Source of the DNA: Pseudomonadota bacterium
GTDB taxonomy: Bacteria > Pseudomonadota > Gammaproteobacteria > Burkholderiales > Burkholderiaceae_C
Direction of reading: 5' to 3'
DNA length: 6,776 nucleotides
NCBI GenBank assembly: GCA_023394015.1
Contig: JAEXBL010000055.1
Coordinates: forward strand, 1-6,776
Shown here: positions 1-6,716 of the stretch, piece by piece
Position numbering within the stretch: the first letter of the stretch is position 1
Layout: every line of letters begins with the position of its first letter
Made by a program: the position numbers and the translations under genes
Notes under the pieces: model-generated
Seen by the model: the letters and a program-made list of their open reading frames with translations, nothing else
Databases searched by the model: none
Told to the model about the DNA's origin: nothing

Positions 1-276
1 GTGCCCTTCAACATCGCCAGCTATGCGCTGCTGACGCACATGCTGGCGCAGCAGTGCGACCTGGCAGTGGGCGACTTCATCTGGACCGGCGGCGACTGCC
101 ACATCTACGCCAACCATGAAGCGCAGGTGAAGGAGCAGCTCAGCCGCACGCCCTTCCCCTACCCCACCCTGCATATCAAGCGCCGCCCGCCTTCGATCTT
201 CGACTACGACTACGAGGACTTCGAGGTGCAGGGCTACCAGCACCACCCGGCCATCAAGGCGCCGGTGGCAGTGTAG
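1..276 (+). CDS. thyA: Thymidylate synthase, C-terminal part (5'-truncated by window edge)
   Basis: This is the last 91 residues of thymidylate synthase, which methylates dUMP to dTMP using methylene-tetrahydrofolate and releases dihydrofolate. Visible family landmarks are [10 protein letters not shown] at residues 2-11 (the Asn contacts the dUMP ring), [16 protein letters not shown] at 24-39 (His and Tyr of the dUMP sugar/phosphate site), the [14 protein letters not shown] block at 67-80, and the conserved C-terminal end KAPVAV, whose last residues close over the active site. The GTG at position 1 encodes an internal Val (E. coli ThyA has Leu-Pro-Phe-Asn at this place), so it is not a start codon. 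The catalytic Cys and the N-terminal two thirds lie outside the window. The reading frame is intact and ends in TAG. A strong hairpin follows 20 bases downstream, and folA lies about 2 kb further on the same strand. Confidence 0.97.
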   Translation: MPFNIASYALLTHMLAQQCDLAVGDFIWTGGDCHIYANHEAQVKEQLSRTPFPYPTLHIKRRPPSIFDYDYEDFEVQGYQHHPAIKAPVAV

Positions 277-296
277 GCCCAAGAACCAATCGACCT

Positions 297-332
297 CCAG
301 CGCTTGACAGGCAAGCGCTGGCAGCTGTTTTT
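297..332 (+). terminator. Hairpin plus T-run after thyA, probable intrinsic terminator
   Basis: CCAGCGCTTG (297-306) pairs perfectly with CAAGCGCTGG (312-321) around the 5-base loop ACAGG, giving a 10-bp GC-rich stem. A run of five T follows at 328-332. The 6-base gap between stem and T-run is longer than in a textbook terminator, so termination may be partial. It would separate thyA transcription from the E1 genes. The stem coincides with repeat copy A. Confidence 0.6.
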
Positions 333-335
333 ATT
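304..335 (+). promoter_or_regulatory. Possible promoter for the E1-folA cluster (weak)
   Basis: A perfect -35 hexamer TTGACA lies at 304-309, partly in the hairpin loop. The best -10 candidates downstream are T-rich: TTTTTA at 328-333 (18-base spacing) or TTTATT at 330-335 (20-base spacing). Neither is good, so the -35 match may be coincidental to the repeat. The E1 alpha start codon is at 348. Confidence 0.25.
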
Positions 336-347
336 GAAGCATCCAAG

Positions 348-1349
348 ATGAGCGAGTTGTTATCCCTTTACCGCACCATGGTGCGCCTCCGCGCCTTCGA
401 GGACGCGGCCGAGGCCGCCAGCCAGGGCGGCGTGGCCGTCTGGGGTGAAGCCGCATCCGAGCAGCCGGCGCTGGTGCGCGGGCCGCTGCACCTGTCGACC
501 GGGCAAGAGGCCGTGGCCGCCGGCGTGTGCGCCCACCTCGGGCCCGCCGACCTGCTGACCAGCACCCACCGCGGCCACGGCCACACGCTGGCCAAGGGCG
601 CCGACCCGGCCCGGATGATGTGCGAGCTGTTCGGCCGCGCCAGCGGCTACAACGGCGGCAAGGGCGGCTCGATGCACATCGCGGACTTCTCGGTCGGCAT
701 GCTTGGCGCCAACGGCGTGGTGGCGGCCGGCCTGCCGATTGCGGTGGGCGCGGCGCAGGGGCTGAAGATTCGCGGCCAGGCGGCGATCGCCGTGTGCTTC
801 TTCGGCGACGGCGCCATCAACCGCGGCCCGTTCATGGAGGCGCTGAATTGGGCCGTGGTCTACCACCTGCCGGTGCTGTTCGTGTGCGAGGACAACCGCA
901 TCAGCGCCACCACCGAGAGCCGCCAGATGACGGCCGGCCCCGGCGCCAGCGCGCGCGCGTCGGCCCTGGGCATCCCGGCGGTGCAGGTCGATGGCACCGA
1001 CGTGCAGGCGGTATCGAGCGCGGCCGAAGAGCTGATCCGCGACATCCGCGCCGGTAGCGGCCCGCGCCTTTTGCACGCGCTGACGGACCGGCACAAGGGG
1101 CATGTCTCGGTCGACCCGGGCCTGTACCGCAATGCCGACGACGTGGCCGCCGCCCTGGCGCGCGACGGCATCGCCCGCACGCGCGCGCAGCTGGTCGCGC
1201 AAGGCCACGCCGCGCAGGTGACGCGGATCGAGCGCGAGGCCAGGGCCGAGATCGACGCCGCCGTGGCCACCGCCACCGCCGCGCCGCTGCCCGAGCCGAG
1301 CGCCGCCTACACCGACATTCAGAACACGGGCGAAGGAGTCTGGCAATGA
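348..1349 (+). CDS. TPP-dependent dehydrogenase E1 component, alpha subunit (acetoin dehydrogenase AcoA-like)
   Basis: This is the alpha subunit (333 aa) of a cytosolic alpha2beta2 thiamine-diphosphate E1 enzyme that decarboxylates or cleaves a 2-oxo acid or acetoin and passes the acyl group to a lipoyl E2. The TPP/Mg motif is present: GDG at 153-155 and, 29 residues after its Asp, Asn183 in CEDNR. The usual ENN reads EDN, but the Mg-binding second Asn is kept. STHRGHGH (72-79), GKGGSMHIAD (104-113) and GMLGANG (117-123) match AcoA of acetoin dehydrogenase better than classical pyruvate dehydrogenase E1. Between FEDA (17-20) and GQEA (52-55) there are about a dozen more residues than in B. 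subtilis AcoA as I recall it. The ATG at 348 has only a weak Shine-Dalgarno (GAAG near 336). The gene overlaps E1 beta by 4 bases. The family is secure; the substrate is not. Confidence 0.9.
   Translation: MSELLSLYRTMVRLRAFEDAAEAASQGGVAVWGEAASEQPALVRGPLHLSTGQEAVAAGVCAHLGPADLLTSTHRGHGHTLAKGADPARMMCELFGRASGYNGGKGGSMHIADFSVGMLGANGVVAAGLPIAVGAAQGLKIRGQAAIAVCFFGDGAINRGPFMEALNWAVVYHLPVLFVCEDNRISATTESRQMTAGPGASARASALGIPAVQVDGTDVQAVSSAAEELIRDIRAGSGPRLLHALTDRHKGHVSVDPGLYRNADDVAAALARDGIARTRAQLVAQGHAAQVTRIEREARAEIDAAVATATAAPLPEPSAAYTDIQNTGEGVWQ
1333..1338 (+). promoter_or_regulatory. Ribosome binding site of E1 beta, inside the E1 alpha 3' end
   Basis: AAGGAG lies 7 bases before the ATG at 1346. It fixes the E1 beta start and the ATGA overlap (1346-1349) with the E1 alpha stop. 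Confidence 0.8.
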
Positions 1350-2329
1350 ACAGCCCGGTGCAGATGACCTACGCACAGGCCGCCGCGCTGGCCCTGTCGC
1401 AGGCCATGGACAAGGACCCGCACGTCGTCGCCCTGGGCGAGGACCTGGGCCGCGGCGGCGTGTTCGGCCAGTACCGCGATGCCGATGGCGCGCCGCTGGT
1501 GCAGCGCTTCGGGCCGCAGCGCATCATCGACACGCCGATCTCGGAAAGCACCATAGTCGGCGCCGCCGTCGGCATGGCGCTGGCCGGCTGCACGCCGGTG
1601 GTCGAGCTGCGCGTGGTCGATTTCGCGCTGTGCGCCATCGACGAGGTGGTCAACCAGGCCGCCAAGAACCGCTACATGTTCGGCGGCCAGGGCCGCGTGC
1701 CGATGGTGATGCGCATGCCCATCGGCATCTGGTCGGCCTCGGCCGCGCAGCACAGCCAGTCGCTGGAGGCGTGGTTCGCGCACATCCCCGGCCTGGTCGT
1801 CGTCGCGCCCGCCACGCCGACCGACAACCACGGCCTGCTGCTGTCGGCGCTGGCCTCGGGCGACCCGGTGGTCTACATGGAGCACAAGGAGCTGTGGCCC
1901 GTGGCCGGCGAGGTCACGCCCGGCCAAGCCGTGCCGCTGGGCCAGGCGCGCGTGCTGCGCGAAGGCGGCGACGTGACCATCGTGTCGTGGTCGCGCCAGC
2001 TGCAGGCCTGCGAACAGGCCGCCGAGCAGTTGGCCGCGCAGGGCGTGCAGGCCGAGCTGATCGACCTGCGCACCATCTGGCCCTGGGACAAGACCACCGT
2101 GCTGCACAGCGTGGCCCGCACCGGCCGCCTGCTGGTGGTGCACGAGGCCGTGCAGGTGGCCGGCTTCGGCGCCGAGATCGCCGCCACGGTGGCCGAGGAA
2201 ACTGGCGCACGCGTCGCCAGGCTGGGCGCGCCGCGCATCCCGGTCGGCTACGCGCCCACGCTGGAGGCCGAGGCGCGCGTGGGCGCCGACAAGATCGTGG
2301 CCGGCGTGCAGAAGCTGTTGCAGCGATGA
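1346..2329 (+). CDS. TPP-dependent dehydrogenase E1 component, beta subunit (acetoin dehydrogenase AcoB-like)
   Basis: This is the beta subunit (327 aa) partnering the preceding alpha subunit; in this family the TPP site forms at the alpha/beta interface. Landmarks are LGEDLG (30-35), DTPISE (62-67, with the Glu that activates TPP), KNRYMFGGQ (107-115), AAQHSQSL (133-140), IPGLVVVAPATP (147-158) and the C-terminal transketolase-like domain with LIDLRTIWPWD (238-248). RYMFGG and AAQHSQSL are close to B. subtilis AcoB as I recall it. Length is normal for the family. The start is supported by a good Shine-Dalgarno and by the ATGA overlap with E1 alpha. The stop overlaps the folA start in the same way. 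No E2 (lipoyl acyltransferase) or E3 gene follows, unlike a typical aco or pdh operon, so the E2 partner must be encoded elsewhere. The substrate (acetoin, pyruvate or a branched 2-oxo acid) is undecided. Confidence 0.9.
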   Translation: MNSPVQMTYAQAAALALSQAMDKDPHVVALGEDLGRGGVFGQYRDADGAPLVQRFGPQRIIDTPISESTIVGAAVGMALAGCTPVVELRVVDFALCAIDEVVNQAAKNRYMFGGQGRVPMVMRMPIGIWSASAAQHSQSLEAWFAHIPGLVVVAPATPTDNHGLLLSALASGDPVVYMEHKELWPVAGEVTPGQAVPLGQARVLREGGDVTIVSWSRQLQACEQAAEQLAAQGVQAELIDLRTIWPWDKTTVLHSVARTGRLLVVHEAVQVAGFGAEIAATVAEETGARVARLGAPRIPVGYAPTLEAEARVGADKIVAGVQKLLQR

Positions 2330-2841
2330 AGCCCGCCCCACCGAAGATCGGCCTGATCTGGGCCCAGGCCCGCCACCGCGTCATCGGCAAGGACGGCGTG
2401 ATGCCCTGGCACATGCCCGAAGACCTGGCGCACTTCAAGCGCACCACGCTCAGCCACCCGGTCATCATGGGCCGCAGGACCTGGGACTCGATCCCGCCGC
2501 GCTTTCGCCCCCTGCCGGGGCGCCGCAACATCGTCGTCACGCGCCAGGCCGACTGGCAGGCGCCGGGAGCGCAAGCCGCCACCAGCCTGCACGAGGCGTT
2601 GCAGCTGTGCGATGGCGCGGGCGAGGTCTGGGTCATCGGCGGCGCCCAGATCTACGCCCAGGCGCTGCCGCTGGCCGACGAAGTGGTGGTGACCGAGATC
2701 GACGCCGATTTCGACGGCGACGCCTTCGCGCCCGCGCTCGGTCCCGAGTGGCGCGAGGTGGCGCGCGAGGAGATCGTCGCCGCCAGCGGGCTGCGCCTGG
2801 CCTTCGTCACGCGCCGCCGAACGCCCTCGCCCGCCGATTGA
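2326..2841 (+). CDS. folA: Dihydrofolate reductase
   Basis: This enzyme reduces dihydrofolate to tetrahydrofolate with NADPH, recycling the product of ThyA; it is the target of trimethoprim. The 171-aa protein shows RVIG at 18-21, PWHMPEDLAHFK at 27-38 (Asp33 corresponds to catalytic Asp27 of E. coli), VIMGRRTWDSI at 46-56, LPGRRN at 63-68 and the NADPH-binding VIGGAQIY at 103-110. Between SIPP and LPGR it is slightly longer than the E. coli enzyme (PRFR). An upstream open frame continues in phase, but it is antisense to the family logic and overlaps E1 beta. The ATG at 2326 is chosen because the protein begins in normal register and because ATGA overlaps the E1 beta stop. No convincing Shine-Dalgarno precedes it, so translation is probably coupled to E1 beta. 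I see no terminator after the stop. Confidence 0.96.
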   Translation: MKPAPPKIGLIWAQARHRVIGKDGVMPWHMPEDLAHFKRTTLSHPVIMGRRTWDSIPPRFRPLPGRRNIVVTRQADWQAPGAQAATSLHEALQLCDGAGEVWVIGGAQIYAQALPLADEVVVTEIDADFDGDAFAPALGPEWREVAREEIVAASGLRLAFVTRRRTPSPAD

Positions 2842-2910
2842 CCCTGCTGGCGTGTCGCGCCTGCGGCCTGCTGCCGGGCGGTCCACAATGGCCGCGGACA
2901 TCTGCTTTGC

Positions 2911-2916
2911 AGGAGG
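2911..2916 (+). promoter_or_regulatory. Strong ribosome binding site of the TUDOR-like protein
   Basis: AGGAGG lies 6 bases before the ATG at 2923, a near-ideal Shine-Dalgarno. It marks 2923 as the start and suggests the gene is initiated independently of folA, whose stop lies 81 bases upstream. Confidence 0.85.
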
Positions 2917-2922
2917 CACGCC

Positions 2923-3138
2923 ATGACCAAAACCTTCAAGGTCGGCGACCACGTCGGCTGGAACTCCGAGGCCGGCCAGGTCAGCGGCCACATCACCAAG
3001 GTGCACAAGAAAGACTTCGACTGGAAGGGCTACACCCACCACGCCAGCGAAGACGACCCGCAGTACGAAATCCAGAGCGACAAGACCGATCACGTCGCCG
3101 TGCACAAGGGCTCGGCACTGCGGCATCTGAAACAGTGA
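2923..3138 (+). CDS. Small HVA1/DUF2945 family protein (hypervirulence-associated TUDOR domain)
   Basis: This small cytosolic protein (71 aa) has no signal peptide or membrane segment. The pattern KTFKVGDHVGWNSEAGQVSG (3-22), HITKVHKK, then a YEIQSDKTDHVAVHKGSAL segment (48-66) is that of the DUF2945 family, also named hypervirulence-associated or TUDOR-domain proteins: an SH3/Tudor-like beta barrel built around VGD.V.W and Y.V.SDKT. No biochemical function is established to my knowledge; the family name comes from a fungal virulence study and says little about bacteria. Length is typical. Upstream (2885-2890) ACAATG could serve as a -10 box, but no -35 matches it. The DUF488 gene follows after 4 bases, so the two are probably co-transcribed. 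Confidence 0.85.
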   Translation: MTKTFKVGDHVGWNSEAGQVSGHITKVHKKDFDWKGYTHHASEDDPQYEIQSDKTDHVAVHKGSALRHLKQ

Positions 3139-3142
3139 CGCG

Positions 3143-3691
3143 ATGGTCGCGCGCCTGCCGTTACACACCATCGGCCACTCGACCCTGTCGGTCGATGAAC
3201 TGGCCGAGCGGCTGCAGGCGGCGCAGGTCACGCGCCTGATCGACGTGCGCGCCATCCCGCGCTCGCGCACCAACCCGCAGTTCAACCAGGACACGCTGCC
3301 TGCCGCGCTGGCGCCGCACGGCATCGCCTACCAGCACCTGGCCAGCCTGGGCGGGCGGCGCAGCCTGCAGCGCCACGTGCCGCCCGAGGTGAACGGCTTC
3401 TGGGACAACCGCAGCTTTCACAACTACGCCGACTACGCGCTGCAGCCCGCCTTCCGCGCAGGGCTGGCCGAGCTGCGCGAAGCCGGCCAGCACGAACGCT
3501 GCGCCGTGATGTGCTCTGAAGCCGTCTGGTGGCGCTGCCACCGCCGCATCATCGCCGACCACCTGCTGGCCGCGGGCGAGTCGGTGCGCCACATCCTGGG
3601 CGATCACATCGAGGACGCGCACCTGACGCCGGGCGCGCAGCTGGGTCCGGACGGCACGGTCACCTATCCCACGCCACCCGGTGCCACGTGA
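3143..3691 (+). CDS. DUF488 family protein
   Basis: This 182-aa protein belongs to the DUF488 family. Characteristic blocks are TIGHST at 9-14, LIDVRAIPRSRTNPQFN at 32-48, the LASLGGRR turn at 67-73, and the C-terminal AVMCSEAVWWRCHRR (121-135), where Cys124, Glu126, Cys132, His133 and Arg134 form the conserved signature. The family's role is not known. The conserved Cys and His residues suggest an enzymatic or metal/redox-related job, but that is only inference. The start at 3143 is the first ATG after the upstream stop, 4 bases from the TUDOR-like gene, with little Shine-Dalgarno signal, so translation may be helped by the neighbour. The gene ends 21 bases from the convergent toxin gene, and I see no terminator hairpin between them. 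Confidence 0.88.
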   Translation: MVARLPLHTIGHSTLSVDELAERLQAAQVTRLIDVRAIPRSRTNPQFNQDTLPAALAPHGIAYQHLASLGGRRSLQRHVPPEVNGFWDNRSFHNYADYALQPAFRAGLAELREAGQHERCAVMCSEAVWWRCHRRIIADHLLAAGESVRHILGDHIEDAHLTPGAQLGPDGTVTYPTPPGAT

Positions 3692-3712
3692 ACCCGACGC
3701 GGCAAACGGCCA

Positions 3713-3997
3713 CTACCAGCGCTTCGGCAACCGGCGCGAGGTGTGGAACACGCGCAGCACCTCCACCACGTCGCCGCGCACCCGATACGGCACCAGGTAG
3801 CGCGTGCGCGGCACCAGCAACTCACGCGTGCCCGGCACGCGGCCGGGCCGGCCCAGGCCGGGCTGCTCTTGCAGCAAGGCCACGGCGGCCATCACCCGCC
3901 CCACCACCAGGCGCGCGGCCACGGGGTCGTCCTGGGCGATGTGGCTCGCCTCTTGGTCCAGATTGGCCAAGGCTTGGCGCAGCCAGCGCACTTGCAC
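3713..3997 (-). CDS. Type II toxin, ParE/RelE superfamily
   Basis: This 94-aa basic protein has a ParE/RelE fold. The N-terminal helical part VRWLRQALANLDQEASHIAQ is followed by DDPVAARLVVGRVMAAVALLQEQPGLGRPGR, then the family hallmark GRPGRVPGTREL at 49-60 and the strands RYLVPYRVRGDVVEVLRVFHTSRRLP at 66-91. ParE members poison DNA gyrase and RelE members cleave mRNA. The GTREL and YRV-x-GD-x-VE-x-LRVFH blocks favour ParE, though the target cannot be settled from sequence. The start is GTG (3997-3995), 2 bases after the antitoxin TGA. A GGAG in the antitoxin 3' end sits 9 bases upstream. A nearer in-frame ATG is absent and a TGA lies three codons back. The gene is the second in a two-gene unit and converges on DUF488. 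Confidence 0.9.
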   Translation of the reverse strand: MQVRWLRQALANLDQEASHIAQDDPVAARLVVGRVMAAVALLQEQPGLGRPGRVPGTRELLVPRTRYLVPYRVRGDVVEVLRVFHTSRRLPKRW

Positions 3998-3999
3998 GT

Positions 4000-4233
4000 T
4001 CAGTCACTCCATCGGGCAGCGAAAGCGGCCAGTTCGGCCTCGCTGGCAAAGTCGCCGGCATCGGCTTCGGCCAGCGCCGCCTGCGTCTCGGCCACCTGCC
4101 ATTCGTTGCTCTCGACGAACTGGCGAATGGCCTCGGCCGCCAGAAAGGACTTGCTGCGCTGCGTGGAGACCGCCAGGCGCTCCAGGCGCTGCTTGATCTC
4201 GTCGTCCAGACGCACGCTCATGGTGGTCGACAT
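4000..4233 (-). CDS. Antitoxin, ribbon-helix-helix (CopG/ParD-like)
   Basis: This 77-aa protein pairs with the downstream ParE-like toxin. Residues 1-45 are a ribbon-helix-helix DNA-binding domain: TTMSVRLDDEIKQRLERLAV forms the beta strand and first helix, and SKSFLAAEAIRQFVES the second helix. The acidic tail (EWQVAETQAALAEADAGDFASEAELAAFAARWSD) is the usual toxin-wrapping region. The open frame runs much further upstream on this strand, but that stretch is antisense to xth and is not family sequence. The ATG at 4233 is chosen because GAGGA (complement of 4242-4246) lies 8 bases before it and the protein starts in family register. An alternative ATG is at 4221. Proteins of this type normally repress their own promoter, which would lie in the 54-base spacer shared with xth. 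Confidence 0.9.
   Translation of the reverse strand: MSTTMSVRLDDEIKQRLERLAVSTQRSKSFLAAEAIRQFVESNEWQVAETQAALAEADAGDFASEAELAAFAARWSD
4007..4010 (-). promoter_or_regulatory. Ribosome binding site of the toxin, inside the antitoxin gene
   Basis: GGAG on the - strand lies 9 bases before the GTG start of the toxin and within the last antitoxin codons, so toxin synthesis is likely coupled to antitoxin translation. Confidence 0.55.
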
Positions 4234-4287
4234 GGCTTGAATCCTCGCTGTGCAATCGCTTGTATGAACCTGTGTACACTCTAGCAC
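4234..4287. promoter_or_regulatory. Divergent spacer: antitoxin (-) / xth (+) promoters, possible operator
   Basis: The spacer is 54 bases and must hold the signals for both directions. It contains TGTA (4261-4264) and TACA (4275-4278) as an inverted pair 10 bases apart, and GTGTACAC (4272-4279) as a perfect 8-bp palindrome, which could be the antitoxin operator. On the + strand TACACT (4275-4280) is a reasonable -10 box that would place the transcript start at about the xth ATG (4288). No good -35 is seen for it. On the - strand TACAAG (4263-4258) is a weak -10 candidate. Confidence 0.4.
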
Positions 4288-5067
4288 ATGCGCCTCACCA
4301 CCTGGAACGTCAACTCCCTCAACGCCCGACTGCAGCATGTGCTGGATTGGCTGGCGGCCAACCCGGTCGATGTGCTGGCGATTCAGGAGCTGAAGCTCAC
4401 CGACGACAGGTTTCCATTCGATGCGCTGCGCGAGGCCGGCTACGAGGCGGCGGTGTTCGGGCAGAAGACCTACAACGGCGTCGCCCTGCTGTCGCGCACA
4501 CCGATAGAAGACGTGGCGCGCAACATCGCCGGCTTCAGCGACGACAGCGCGCGCGTCATCGCCGGCACGGTGGCGGCGCCGAGCGGGCCGCTGCGCATCG
4601 TCAACGGCTATTTCGTCAACGGCCAGGCGCCGGGCACCGACAAGTTCGACTACAAGATGAGCTGGCTGCGCGGGCTGCGCGACTGGCTGCGCGAGGAGCT
4701 GGCCGCGCACCCGCGCCTGGTGCTGCTGGGTGACTTCAACATCGCGCCGGAAGACCGCGACAGCTACGACCCGGTGGGCCTGGCCGAGACCATCCACCAC
4801 ACCAGCGAGGAGCGCGGGCATTTCAAGGCCCTGCTCGATCTGGGCCTGCACGATGCCTTCCGCCTGTTCGAGCAGCCCGAGAAAAGCTACACGTGGTGGG
4901 ATTACCGCATGCTGGGCTACCAGAAGAACCGCGGCCTGCGAATCGACCACATCCTGGTCAGCCAGCCGCTGCTGCCGCAGGTTCTGGCCTGCAGCATCGA
5001 CCGCACGCCGCGCAAGTGGCCCAAGCCCAGCGACCACGCGCCGGTGACGGTGGAACTGGCGGGCTGA
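4288..5067 (+). CDS. xth: Exodeoxyribonuclease III (AP endonuclease, Xth family)
   Basis: This cytosolic DNA repair enzyme cuts at abasic sites, removes 3' blocking groups and degrades 3' ends of duplex DNA, acting in base excision repair. The 259-aa protein is full length. Catalytic landmarks of the EEP nuclease fold are all present: WNVNS with Asn7, IQELK with metal-binding Glu34, YNGVALLS at 62-69, NGYFVNG at 106-112 (with Tyr108), GDFNIAPED with Asp149 and Asn151, SYTWWDYR at 200-207, LRIDHIL with Asp220, and SDHAPV with Asp249/His250. The ATG at 4288 gives the normal N-terminus (MRLTTWNVNS). No Shine-Dalgarno precedes it, which together with the -10-like TACACT just upstream raises the chance of a leaderless transcript. 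It diverges from the toxin-antitoxin pair and converges on ntrC. Confidence 0.96.
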   Translation: MRLTTWNVNSLNARLQHVLDWLAANPVDVLAIQELKLTDDRFPFDALREAGYEAAVFGQKTYNGVALLSRTPIEDVARNIAGFSDDSARVIAGTVAAPSGPLRIVNGYFVNGQAPGTDKFDYKMSWLRGLRDWLREELAAHPRLVLLGDFNIAPEDRDSYDPVGLAETIHHTSEERGHFKALLDLGLHDAFRLFEQPEKSYTWWDYRMLGYQKNRGLRIDHILVSQPLLPQVLACSIDRTPRKWPKPSDHAPVTVELAG

Positions 5068-5090
5068 GCCACAAAGCCCCAAACACCGAA

Positions 5091-5127
5091 CGCAGAAAAC
5101 GCAGAGATTTCGCAGAGGACGCTGAGG
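5091..5127. repeat. Degenerate CGCAGA tandem repeat tract
   Basis: Units CGCAGA start at 5091, 5100 and 5111, and a variant CGCTGA starts at 5120, with spacings of 9, 11 and 9 bases. The tract lies between the convergent xth and ntrC stops. From memory, strings of CGCAGAG-type units are common between genes in betaproteobacteria and some other bacteria; their role is unknown to me. I see no clear intrinsic terminator in the rest of the 122-base gap (5068-5189). Confidence 0.65.
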
Positions 5128-5189
5128 GAACCCGGCTTGAGCATGTCCTGGCTGCGTCCGGAGGCTTCAGGTGCTCGTGCCCTGCAGCG

Positions 5190-6677
<1,488 letters not shown>

Positions 6678-6716
6678 CGGGGTTCCCACAAAGTCATTGC
6701 CGGGCCGAGGCAGGCA

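Larger units (their letters stand above)
294..340 (+). repeat. Dispersed intergenic repeat, copy A (Comamonadaceae-type)
   Basis: This segment shares an ordered set of blocks with the reverse strand at 6717-6763. The shared blocks are CCTC-x-AGC, ten variable bases, CAAGCGC, two variable bases, GCAGCT and then a T-rich run with TTGA or TTTGAT. Spacing between the CCTC and CAAGCGC blocks is identical in both copies, so chance is unlikely. From memory this matches a repeat often seen between genes in Acidovorax-like genomes; that is recognition, not a search result. Confidence 0.6.

Noticed and set aside
1..3. GTG as a start codon for a 91-residue protein
   Set aside because: It is an internal Val codon of ThyA just before the PFNIASY block; the gene continues to the left of the window.
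360..1376. 338-codon - strand open frame opposite E1 alpha
   Set aside because: Same reason: low-complexity antisense translation with no recognisable domain, while E1 alpha on the + strand is complete.
1630..2325. In-frame N-terminal extension of folA giving a 403-residue protein
   Set aside because: The extension is Arg/Gly/Ala-rich out-of-frame translation of E1 beta. Dihydrofolate reductase starts normally at 2326.
1319..2341. 340-codon - strand open frame opposite E1 beta
   Set aside because: Its composition is a His/Arg/Gly/Ala-rich antisense shadow, and the + strand holds an intact E1 beta with all motifs.
2842..2922. Terminator for folA
   Set aside because: The spacer is GC-rich with short complementary pieces, but there is no stable stem followed by a T-run.
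4000..5082. 360-codon open frame on the - strand covering the antitoxin and the whole complement of xth
   Set aside because: Only its last 77 codons look like a protein family (the antitoxin). The rest is antisense to a clear ExoIII gene, as expected in GC-rich DNA.
5128..5189. Bidirectional terminator between xth and ntrC
   Set aside because: No inverted repeat with flanking A/T runs could be found by eye in this stretch.
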